Below are positions 54,858-64,000 of a DNA stretch of 64,000 bases, one piece after another; positions within the stretch are counted from its first letter, which is position 1; the number at the start of each line of letters is the position of its first letter. Both the position numbers and the translations under genes were made by a program. Source of the DNA: Jackrogersella multiformis (lineage: Eukaryota; Ascomycota; Sordariomycetes; Xylariales; Hypoxylaceae); the NCBI GenBank assembly GCA_902806575.1, contig CADCXD010000007.1, positions 1,488,001-1,552,000 on the forward strand, given 5' to 3'. Below the pieces are notes generated by a model that was given only the letters and a program-made list of their open reading frames with translations, made no database searches and was not told where the DNA came from.

Positions 54858-57360
54858 CTAAGCAACCCTATCAAACACAATCACACCCTCGCTCCCATCC
54901 TCCAAGAACTCCATCCGCAGCTTATCCACCGCTCCCGTAACGCCGACCACGAACTCGGCGCGCGCCAGCTGCCCGTTGAGCATGTTCGGCGAGTTCAGCA
55001 TGTCGATGAGCACGGCCCAGTGCTCGCCCGACACGTGCACGAAGTCGAACGTCATCTGCCACTCCATGTCGTCGCGGAGAGCTTTGAGCTCGGCCCCCTT
55101 CCCCGTTTTCTTAGCCCCGCCGCTAGAAGTAGTAGTAGTAGTAGTAGCAGTAGTAGCAGTAGGGGTTGCTGCTTCGTCCCCGCCGGCCAGCTTGAGCCTG
55201 ATGTCCTGGTACGCCGGGTGGGAGTAGACCCCGGCGTAGGCCACGAGCGGGAGCGTGCGAGGCAGAGGCGGGTCCGCGCGTTCGGGGTATAGGTCGTTGA
55301 CCGCCGTCTCCGGGAGCCTGAGCTGGCGGTCTATCGATTCCTTTCCTCTGTTTACATGGCATTAGTCCATACAACCCAAATCGCATATTACCATGTCTAC
55401 CCCCACGCCCCAGAAACCTCAGAAACACAGAACCACAGACAAAGCAAGAGCCCTACCTACCCCTAACATCACCTACCAAGAAGGCAAGGAAAACTCAACA
55501 AGACATAGGGGAAAAACTCACAAACCAACCCAATCGAACCGCTCCCGCTCCCGCACGCCCAGCCTGTCATTAATCAGCTTCCACACGACCTCGCGGCCGA
55601 GATGATTGCTCGTGACGGCGGCGTTGCCCAGCGCGACGACGCCGTACTCCAGGTCCGGGAGGAAGAACACCTCGGCGCCGTAGGCCTCCATGCCGCCGCT
55701 GTGCGTGAACAGCCGGTGGCCCCTGTACGTGGCCACCTTCCAGCCCAGCGCGTACGCCAGCGGCGCGTCGAACCCCTTCTGGCTCGAGGGCGGCAGGACG
55801 ACGCGCGCCGCCTTGAGCTCGCGGTGCGCCTCCTTCGGGAGGATGGGGCATTCGTTCTCGCTACTGTCGCCGCGGATCAGGCACCTGATCCAGCGGCTGT
55901 AGTCGAGCACGTTGCTTACGATGCCGCCGGCGCCGCTTGCTAGATCCAGGCTCGCCTTCGGGACCTCGACGAAGCGGCTTCCCCCGTCACCCCCTCCCAT
56001 TCCATTTCCATTCCCATCTCCATCTCCCCCATCTTCTCCCTCCCCCCGATAATCCCAATAATACCCGCCAGCCACCTCCCTGCCCAGTCCCACAGCCTCC
56101 TCCACGCTCAAGAACGTATCCATCATCCCCAGGGGCTCCCAGATGCGCCTCCGCATCGTCGCGCCCAGCCACTCGCCCGTGAGCGACTGTATGACGTGGG
56201 TGGCCACCATGAACATGAGGTTGCAGTAGCGCCAGCCGACGCGGGGCTCCGCGACCATGGGGAGGAAGCGCAGGCCGCGGACGACGTCGCGCACGGTGGC
56301 CGGGTGGCGGTCGGGCCCGTAGCGCCTCGCGAGCGCCTTGTCGTGGCGCGGGAACCCGGTCCGGTGCGAGAGCGCGTCCTCCAGCGTCAGGTGCAGCGCC
56401 GGCCACTCGTACTCGGGCGCCAGCACGAAGTCGTCCCTGATGAGGTGCGAGAGGGGGGTCTGCCAGCTCAGCGGGGAGGGTGGCGAGGAGGAGGAGGAAG
56501 GGGAAATGTTGCCAGATGCGATGAGCTGGGATATGATTGCCGCCGTGAACGCCTTGGTCGTGCTGCCGGTGTAGAACAGCGTCGAGGGCGTCACGGGGGT
56601 GGAAGGATAGCTGGATATGCCGTAGCCCTGCGTGTCGTTGTTAGCTTGGACTTACTCTGGACATAGCTTAGAAGAATGGCCGTGTTATAAGGTCCTTATG
56701 ACCCGGAAGGGAGACCGTAGATTGGAAGAAGACAGTCCTCTTAGCATCAGCGACAGCCAATATGCCATAATAAACCCAACGAAATTCGCCCATCTCCTAA
56801 CCTTCTTACGCTATACACAATGAGGACTTTCATATACTACAAATATCCATGACTATTTTGAACCAATAACCCAGCAAAAATCTCCATCCTATTACCCCTG
56901 CAGCTCTTTCTCTTCAACGAACAGCAAACCATTAAACTCCTCCCTTTCCCCCCTACCACAACAACCAGACACAAGCAGGTCGAAGACCCTGAGTAAGGAC
57001 GAAAAGCCGCAAAAACTCCTGGATTCTCTTCGGCCCCCTGTCCCTCTCCCTCTCCCTCGAAAAAAAAAGGAAGAAAAATAAAATGAGAAAAAGAAAAGTC
57101 CAACAAACCTCAGCCCAAGTCTCCGCGCCATCCACCACGGCGACCGCCAAGCCGGGGACGCGCCAGCGCCCGAGCGCCTCCCGCATGAACGCGGCGAACC
57201 CGTCGCCGAGCGGGTTCTGCGGCGGGCCCGCCATTTTCGCCTTCGGTTTTGTGTCCGACCCCGACGTTCCCGCGTTGCCTGCCCCTGCGCTGCCTTTACC
57301 CGTGCTGCCGCCGGACAGGACCTGCTGCCCCTGTCCCGGGGGCCGTTGCGCGGGGTTCAT
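54858..57360 (-). CDS. Serine beta-lactamase-like / penicillin-binding-like hydrolase
   Basis: Three minus-strand exons (57109-57360, 55522-56627, 54858-55347) join in phase to 615 residues. A Gly/Ser-rich N-terminus precedes FAAFMREALGRWRVPGLAVAVVDG. The class C/transpeptidase-like catalytic motifs are present: Ser106-x-x-Lys109 in GSTTK, Tyr218-x-Asn220 in GWRYCN, and HSGG at 393-396. A Gly/Asp-rich insertion lies at about 275-300. The C-terminal domain (about 455-615) is lipocalin-like in relatives and carries a Thr run. Such fungal proteins are esterases or peptidases of unknown substrate (LACTB/AmpC superfamily); some sit in metabolite clusters, but no cluster is seen here. No signal peptide is evident. 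Intron 1 is 481 bp with an unusual GTTTGT donor; the join WAE-GYGIS fits the family well. Real antibiotic hydrolysis should not be assumed. Confidence 0.85.
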
Positions 57361-58220
57361 GGCGGGGACTCAGGTAGGTAGGGAGGTAGGTAGGTGAGTG
57401 GGTGTTATCGTGAGCCGGCTGAGCTGATAGCAATGGTGACGGTGGTACGACACGATAGCTCTGATTCCGAGTTTATGAAATCTCATGAGTTGGTTAAAGA
57501 AAAAGAAGTTATATTTGAGTTTATACAAATAAGACCAACGAGTTACTCAAGACGAGATAGATGAGAGATACAGCCTGGTTATGAGGTTACATCTTAGCGT
57601 ATGGCACCCCGCCTCTTTGCCTGGAAATTCTTATCTACCAACTACCAACTTACTCTAGGTACATATATAGTCTAGGTACCAACTCACCAACTTACCTCCA
57701 GGGCTAGAGGTAGGTAGGTTAGAAGTAGGTTAAAGGTAAGCATGCAACACCTGCATATATCACATACAATACTAGATTGTAAGGATTATACCTAGGTAAT
57801 AATACGGAAATGAAGTGTTGGAAGCTATCCTCTTACCTCTCAACATGACGAAAAAGGGGCAAACAAGAATTAATAAACAATACATCTTCACATCTATATA
57901 AATAGCAAGACACCTTCACTTACCTAGGCTTACCAATCTATTAAACTCTGGCTTATGTATAAGGCAACCTTTTATACTACAATACTACGACACCCTAAGA
58001 TGTCTCTACACTTCTCTATACCTACTAAGCCTACGACTCTCTCACATACACAGTCACATACTCACTCATTCACTTACCTATACTACTTAGACATACTCAC
58101 TCCCTCATACTCCCTCATACTCAAACTCCCACACACTGACACTCACACAAGCATCAACGAGCCAAGACAATGACTTAAAGCGCCAGCTACAACCTCGCAG
58201 TTGCAGGCTTCGATCTTTTG

Positions 58221-58247
58221 TTTCTTTCTTTCTTTCTTTCTTTCTTT
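58221..58247. repeat. Microsatellite (TTTC)6
   Basis: Six TTTC units followed by TTTG. Confidence 0.9.
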
Positions 58248-58381
58248 GTTCTGTGTTTGCCGTTGGTGGGGTATTTTCTCTATAGAAAGCAAAGGGGAAA
58301 AAAAAAAAAAAGAAAGCAAAAACCGGTAAAGGGCCACACCTAGAAACGAAGTGTGCGTGACGAGTCAGTCCATCACTATTC

Positions 58382-58417
58382 CTACTGCTACTGCTACTGC
58401 TACTGCTACTGCTACTG
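58382..58417. repeat. Microsatellite (CTACTG)6
   Basis: Six perfect CTACTG units, noncoding. Confidence 0.9.
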
Positions 58418-58937
58418 CCTACTCCTGCTACCTCTTACCTAGGTGACCTAACCTGTTCATCCGTCTCCGACCTATCCATCCCAGCAAGTGCAGCTTCTGC
58501 AACGCGCACACGTAGCCAACGCCGTTGCCGAGTCCGACCGCGGTATGTCCAAGCTAGCTTCCCCAGAGGCGGCGATGCGGTATCCGAGCCCCTTGCTCCC
58601 TCGCTCTAGACCGTAGTTCCCAGTTGTGTGATGTCGAGGACCGAAGGTTTTCGTGCTGCGATGGAGAGAGCACCGACGTATCCGCTGAATAAAAAGCCTC
58701 GCCGCACGAACCAGTACCATCTCGTTCCCTTGTCCATAGTTTTTTCTTCTTATACCTTTCCCTCTGCCGTAAACCCTAGTTCGTGCTTCGTCTTACGAGT
58801 CGTGTTCCTTGCGCTCTCCTTTTGCATGGTGAATGTTTGAAGTAATTAGGCGACTCTGATGATCTCGTGGGTGATGAAGTCGGTGTTATAACTCGAGATA
58901 GTCTCTGGAGTGATTTTTTTGAGTTAGGAGTGCTAGC

Positions 58938-60800
58938 CTAAAGCTCCTCGTCTTCGTCCTCAACTTTTAGCTGCACATCCTTGCTCTTTTGATCCGCCAT
59001 AGCCCTGCCTAACACATCACCCAATGCCGATGGAAAATTGACAGAACGGTCTAGCGTCTCATCGTCGTCTGCCCGCTGTTTCTTCAAAGGGCTTCCGATC
59101 GTCGAGTCACCGTTGAAAGCTTGAGAAAGTAGGTTCGTCACAGAGTTTGGAATCGGTTGATTGCTTGACGAAGAGTCTGTAGGCGTGGCCTCCCCAATCA
59201 TAGGACCCTCGCTGGGAGATTTTCGGGTACTTGATGCCCCAGAAGCGTCGGGCTCTGTAGAGTGCTGTCGCTTGAGCTATATCGAAACTGTTAGTAACAC
59301 AACCCCCATGAGTAGGAAGATATATATAACTTACGCGGATTCGATCAATACCGGCTTGTAACTCCCCGGTGACCTTGGCATCCTCTGGTGCCAGATGAGC
59401 CTTGACGTTCTGGTCGTCATTGTCTACCATCTTAGTGAGAGGGTCAACACTGGTATCATCGTCGTCGTCGTCGTCGTCACTGTCTTCGTCCATGAGGTTG
59501 CCGTTGGTACCGCTGCTCTTCCTACGAGCCTTTCGCCTCTTAGCGGCCTCGGCTTCCTGATCCCTGAAGGCGGAGAATCCTACAGTGCCGGTAGACTTCA
59601 GCGGACCGAGCCCCGAGAAATCGAGCTGAGTCGATCGTCGCTTGGTGGCCGGAGCCTTCTGATCAGCTTTTGCTGTGGGGAACAATCCCATCTTGGCGAG
59701 TTGACCTAGAATACGTTAGTGTCTATTAGCAGCCAAGCGCAAACGATCAGCTTCTTACGTTGACCTCGGTAGAAGAAGGTGAATACGGCATAGGGCTTAT
59801 CAGGACCGTCTATACCGGTAACCGTCTGGGTGCTGATCGTCTTAGGATCGAGCGTCTTAGGCTTGGCAAAACTAGTGGTATGCTCAACATCCGCATCGAT
59901 GGTTCCGTTGCTGGCCCCTTTGGTGCCGCCGTCGCTCTCGTCATCGTCATCGTGAGCGTCGAACTGCGGCGAATACTCCCCCTTCTTAATCTCGCCAGAA
60001 GCAATCACGCGGAACATAGCCACTTTGATTTGTCCGGTAGCTTCAGGAGGCTCGTCATCATCGGACAACGAATCGCCATCAGAGTCGTCGGGGCTGTCCA
60101 GTGGCGACTGGTCCTCGGTTCCATAGGCTAAAGTATCTCGGGTTCGGGTGGATTTCCCTATATCCACATCACCAGGGTTGGGTGTAGACCTATGGCGACG
60201 ATGGCGTCTCTCAAACTTCTGTCTTCGTCTCTCCACCTTCTCAGCAGCATCGTGACCTTGGAGATCCAAACCGTTGAGCCATCTTTCTAAGCCGACCTCG
60301 CGGAACAAAAATTCCCGTTCGGCAAGGCCACCCCCTTCGCTCTCGGGAACTTGAACCCAGCGACTGTTGACCCATGTTTCCTCTCCTGGTCGCAGTAGAG
60401 TGGCAACCTCCTCCTTAGCTCGCCCGTCGAAGTATATGTATGCGGCGATAGTCTCGTTCTCGGAATTGGTCATGGGAATGTACGGGGTGACCGTGTTGGC
60501 ATGCTTGGAGGGGTCAGAGCTTGTGGACGGCAGAGGTCCCGCATAGAGAGGTTTCGGGTGGGGATTGGCGGCGGTGGGCTTCGGGACCGTGTAAGGGATC
60601 GGGTGCCCGGGCGTCAATAGGGTTATGGAGATGGCGAACTTGGCGGCCTCGTGCTTAGAAGTCTCCCGGTTCAGCTGAGGTTGCGGAACGGGTATGTACG
60701 TGCTGATACGAGAGAGACGAGACTGCTTCTGCAGACCGTACTCCGGGAGCGGGGCAGTGTTCGCATGTATGCTAACGGCGATGCCCTTGAAGCAGGGCAT
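58938..60800 (-). CDS. DUF7918-like fungal protein of unknown function
   Basis: Three minus-strand exons (59759-60800, 59335-59705, 58938-59276) join in phase to 583 residues. The first intron is only 53 bp. The N-terminal domain (about 1-365) starts MPCFKGIAVSIHANTAPLPEYG and has the two-part layout I associate with DUF7918: TYIPVPQPQ, KFAISITLL, ENETIAAYIYFDGRAKEE, WVNSRWVQVP, IKVAMFRVIASGEIKKGEY, and YAVFTFFYRGQRQLAKMG spanning the first splice site. A disordered part follows, with basic AKRRKARRK, a poly-Asp run, SSTRKSPSEGP, SPLKKQRADDDE and an acidic end. Nuclear localisation is plausible from the basic patches. Function is unknown; the domain name is from memory and should be confirmed by profile search. 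Confidence 0.82.
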
Positions 60801-61470
60801 CGTGACTGAGCAGTGGGGCGGAGTGTTGAGAGCGGTGTAGAAAAGAGATTATTTAAGTAGGAGCAGAGACGGGTTTGTAGTATCCGACGAAATAATTATC
60901 GGTGGTGGAACAATGCGAACTTGATTCAAGAAGAAAAAAAAGTTGACGACTTGTTTGTTGCGGGCGAGACAGATCCGATTAGACGATTATGCGAGCTCGA
61001 TCGATCTCTAGGTAGGGTACCTAGGTATGTAAGTTTTGTTGGTTGCTTGCCGGTTTAAAATCGGGACAGATCCGCAGTTGGGGGGATTCGTAGGCGGGAA
61101 AAAAAATGAGCGGTGGGAAAGTGAGTCGGTGGTTTGGGCAGTAAAAGAAAGTAATTTGCACTCTTCGGCGGTGTGCTGGATTCCCTCACGAACTAGCTAT
61201 AAGAGCAGTGCGTGATGGATCATGCGTGACAGAAAAATACCCTATGTCCCGCAGTAATTTATTCTTTATTCTTCTAATATTGCTGTCCGAGTTCGTGACG
61301 GTGTTCGAATGTATAAATTTCTTTTCGGTGTATGTTTCGATCCCGAGTTCACGATGTAGGCTGTTAACAAGGGCGGACGAGTGAGAGAAGAAGAAGATGC
61401 TGCCGTGCAAACCGGACCCCAAAGGTACTGTGCCGGATTGTTTAAAAAAGATGTCGGTAGTGGATGTCTC

Positions 61471-61533
61471 GTCTTGGGTCTTGGAACTTGGAACTTGTGA
61501 CTTGGGACTTGGGACTTGGGACTTGGGAACTTC
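61471..61533. repeat. Minisatellite (GACTTGG-like units)
   Basis: About eight units of (G)ACTTGGG or GAACTTG, the central four perfect. Confidence 0.85.
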
Positions 61534-61991
61534 TCGTTTTTTACTCAGTTGGTTAGTATGTACTCGTGTACATGTGTAGAATTGCTTCCACAACAAATAA
61601 TAAAGTAAAGAATATAGACGTCTAATTAATAAATACAATGCCGGTGGCCTATGTATGGCTGCATTTGCATTTGCATTTACATCTGCTGGTGGTAAAGACG
61701 AGCGTCGAACATCGTACATGGAACCTTGAAAGATTGTAGGTGGTGTAAGTTGCAATGAGAAAAAAGGTTCAGGTCGAGTCTCCGGCTCGGTTGTTAACCC
61801 ATTGGCGGGGGAGGAGTAAAGAAATTGATTGGCTGACCGTGATTCTGGGACCACCCTCGTCACCTGAACACGTCAAAGCTGCTACTCTGTGCTGTCTTGA
61901 AGTCGGACATGGAAGGCACCTAGGTATTTACTAGTCTACCTACTAGTGTAGTCCTGATTACGTAACTACCGCAGCGGGGGTAGGTGGTTGT

Positions 61992-62648
61992 CAAAAACGG
62001 TTGTTGAACTCCAAAAACGATTGACATTATTATTGTAACGGTTCAGTTTTATGTTGACCATAGTTGAGTCAATAACGGCAGTTGACTTCAAAGCGACAGT
62101 TGACTTAAGAACGATAAGTTACAGTTCATAACTTTTCATAAAGGTAAATAATGAATATATATTATTTAATAGTATATAAAAGTGGCTAACTATTATAGGT
62201 TTATTGACTTAAATATTTACTTGATACGATTATATTACTTTATATTACTTGACGCGATTAAGTTCTTGTTGACTGACTGACTGACTGACTTGCTTAGGTA
62301 AGTAAGTAGGTAAGAGATACTTAGATAGTATCAAACTTGCCTAACTTGATGATATTGTATGTATATATGTATGTATGTGTAGGAGTCATATGTGTAAGAG
62401 TGTAATAGTATAGGAATTGTATGTGTGGGATTCTTAAAGTCATATACCTTTTAACACGTAAGAGTGTTTGTTTGTTGATCTAGATAATCTTTTGAATTTT
62501 GCAAGGTAATAGGAATGGTTGCAAGGTAGGGAACACTTTTTAGATAATAAGAATACCTTAGTTTTGAGGTGATGAAAAGGGTTGTTAAGTGATAGGAACG
62601 GTTGTTAACCCTGGTGGAGCAGTTTTTGACCTTAAATCAACCGTTTTG
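61992..62648. repeat. AT-rich block bounded by short inverted repeats (possible MITE remnant)
   Basis: The left arm CAAAAACGGTTG (61992-62003) and right arm CAACCGTTTTG (62638-62648) are inverted copies differing by one A. Inside the left edge, AACGG/CGACAGTTGACTT-like units recur (62033-62110). Inside the right edge, GGAACGGTTGTTAACC-like units recur. The middle is very AT-rich. No target-site duplication or transposase was seen. Confidence 0.3.
62271..62290. repeat. Microsatellite (GACT)5
   Basis: Five perfect GACT units within the AT-rich block. Confidence 0.85.
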
Positions 62649-62907
62649 TTAAAACACCAATTGCCACTGTGGTACCTACCTAGGAAGGTTACATAATATC
62701 CACTCCCACATCGTACTTACCTAGATACGCCTACGTACTTACCTGCACTTAATAATGATCAAAGTTCAAAGTTAAAATCAAATATTGGAAACCACGAAAA
62801 CCTTGAATATGTAAATATTGATTAGATTAAAAATAAAATAATGGGTATTAATATTACGTAGATTAAGCAATCCGTGTTTATTAAGCCATTAACCTAATCA
62901 CCACCAA

Positions 62908-64000
62908 TTAAGACTTGCCTCCTCGTGACGACCGCCTGCGCAAACTGCCCCCCTTCTCGTGACTAAAACTCGTCCCGCCACCTGACTCCCTCCAGACATC
63001 ATCGCCGTCTTCCTCGTCATCCGCAGGCTGGTCCAGCAAGGTCTCCCGCTCCGGACTTTCATCCTTGATCCTCGCGTCGTCGTCGTCGTCGTCGGACTCT
63101 TCTTTCTTGACATCTTCGTCTCCATCGTCCCCGGAGTCCCCGGCCAGTTCGCGAAACAACGCCGTAGGTTTGCGTGGAGAGCCCGTCCGGCGGTCACCTA
63201 AGAATCCCGGGTTCCGGTTCTTCTCGGGGGCTGCAGGCTTCCGGCTGGAGATAAGGTAGTTCAGGAGTATCCACGCGAATCCCGCCGACAGCATCTCGGC
63301 GATCCAGAAGACGGTCGTGCACACCACGAACGATATGATGCGGTGGTTGTACATGGCCCAGCGGATCCCCGTCAGGCGGGCCACAAGCGTGACGGTAGCC
63401 GAGTACACCTGGAGCGTCTGCCCGGCCTGCACATCGAGCAAGATGCTCAGCGGGAGCACGTCTCTGAACTCGACTAGCTCGCCCATGGGGACTGTAAGCG
63501 TTGCCGTCTCTCCCGCGCCGGGGTACAAGACATGGTAGTAAAAGAAAAGGAAGCGCGACGCCATGCTCATGACCGGGTCCGCATAAGGAATCAGCGTGGG
63601 TCGGCGGCTCGTGAAGACTACATTGTCCTGCCTCACGTGCGCGTACGGGTCTTCCGCCGCCCCGCCGAAAGAGAACGAAAAGGCCGAGATGTCTGGCACC
63701 GACTTCATCGCGAACAGCGCGACCATGAAATTGCCCTTCTGGAGGTTCGCCGGCGACCGTGGCACCGTCAACTCCACGGACACGTCGTAGGCCTGCTCGA
63801 GCATAAGGTTCGAGGAGAGCGACGTGACGCCATAAGGATTAACTCCAGAACTATACAGCCACCCACACATTAATTAATTCGTAAAACCACCAAAACAACA
63901 ATAAACCTAACGAGAGGCAAGAGGTATCCTTACTCATACTGCAGGTGCACCGGGATGGAGATGACCTTCTTAGGCACGTAGTTGTAGTAGAAGATGGGAT
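62908..64000 (-). CDS. SEI1: Seipin, C-terminal part (cut by window edge)
   Basis: Two visible minus-strand exons (63934-64000, continuing beyond the window, and 62908-63850) joined across an 83-bp intron (GTAAGG donor, TATAG acceptor) give 335 residues. Exon 1 ends PIFYYNYVPKKVISIPVHLQY, which splices to DSGVNPYGVTSL. The ER-lumenal beta-sandwich follows: LEQAYDVSVELTVPRSPAN, GNFMVALFAM, RPTLIPYADPVMS, TLTVPMGELVEF, LQVYSATVTLVARLTGIRW. A transmembrane region comes next (about 181-212 of the visible part: IISFVVCTTVFWIAEML), then a cytosolic tail rich in Lys/Arg, poly-Asp and Ser. Seipin forms oligomers at ER-lipid-droplet contacts and governs droplet assembly. The first membrane helix lies outside the window. 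Confidence 0.92.

Larger units (their letters stand above)
57361..58937. other. Spacer, lactamase-like gene to DUF7918-like gene
   Basis: A 1.6 kb region upstream of the lactamase-like gene and downstream of the DUF7918-like gene. It holds AGGTAGGTAGG motifs (57373-57395, 57650-57730), a CACTC/ATACTC-rich AC-skewed stretch (about 58020-58150), and TTTC and CTACTG microsatellites. No gene. Confidence 0.6.
60801..62907. other. Spacer between DUF7918-like gene and seipin
   Basis: A 2.1 kb region. The left part is the DUF7918-like promoter. A 7-bp minisatellite sits at 61471-61533 and inflates a minus-strand ORF (61186-61863) that starts with GTG and looks spurious. From about 61990 to 62655 lies an AT-rich block bounded by inverted CGGTTG-containing arms (separate entry), with a GACT microsatellite inside. 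No gene. Confidence 0.55.

Noticed and set aside
54858..57360. Horizontally acquired bacterial antibiotic-resistance gene
   Set aside because: The gene has two spliceosomal introns and a fungal domain layout; LACTB/AmpC-like hydrolases are common native fungal proteins.
61186..61863. 225-codon minus-strand ORF
   Set aside because: It starts with GTG, includes a translated 7-bp minisatellite (KSQVPSP repeats) and has no recognisable domain.
1..64000. CRISPR arrays, prophage, intact transposons, rRNA
   Set aside because: No regularly spaced repeats, transposase or reverse-transcriptase frames, or rRNA signatures were seen.

Overview
This window is nuclear DNA of a filamentous ascomycete fungus (Pezizomycotina, most likely a Sordariomycete; the class is an inference). 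The evidence is direct: short spliceosomal introns with GTRAGT-type donors and CTAAY-type branch sites, fungus-specific families (DASH subunit Duo1, Aim21, Tvp18, a SurE-tubulin-ligase fusion of the Pby1 type), and long gene-free spacers full of a short AGGTACCT/CCTAGGT motif. No bacterial, viral or CRISPR features and no intact transposon were seen.

Layout: a cytochrome P450 cut by the left edge (1-888, minus); TVP18 (2745-3594, plus); AIM21 (8087-10894, plus); MCM10 (12627-15326, minus) diverging from the RNase H2 B subunit gene (16344-17699, plus); DUO1 (18056-18863, minus); an unidentified nuclear protein (20358-21765, plus); a Pby1-type SurE-TTL fusion (22964-25774, plus); a PMC1-type calcium ATPase (32361-36739, plus) between 6.6 kb and 4.9 kb gene-free spacers; a SIR2 deacetylase (41600-43210, plus); an SCY1-like pseudokinase (45785-49099, minus); a mitochondrial branched-chain aminotransferase (50443-51780, plus); a complex I ESSS subunit (52326-52814, minus); a serine beta-lactamase-like protein (54858-57360, minus); a DUF7918-like protein (58938-60800, minus); and a seipin cut by the right edge (62908-64000, minus).

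These are mostly housekeeping genes rather than an accessory island. The closest thing to a functional neighbourhood is 12.6-21.8 kb: replication (Mcm10), ribonucleotide removal (RNase H2B), kinetochore-microtubule coupling (Duo1) and an unknown protein with several CDK-type sites, with ACGCGT (MluI cell-cycle box) motifs in the shared spacers. Other leads are a Pol III-like unit at 54.0-54.25 kb, a candidate calcineurin-response site before PMC1, a Gcn4/CPC1-type site before the aminotransferase gene, a probable frameshift at the end of the SurE-TTL gene, and an inverted-repeat-bounded AT-rich block at 62.0-62.65 kb. Exon boundaries were inferred by eye from splice motifs, reading phase and family conservation. 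No transcript or database evidence was available.
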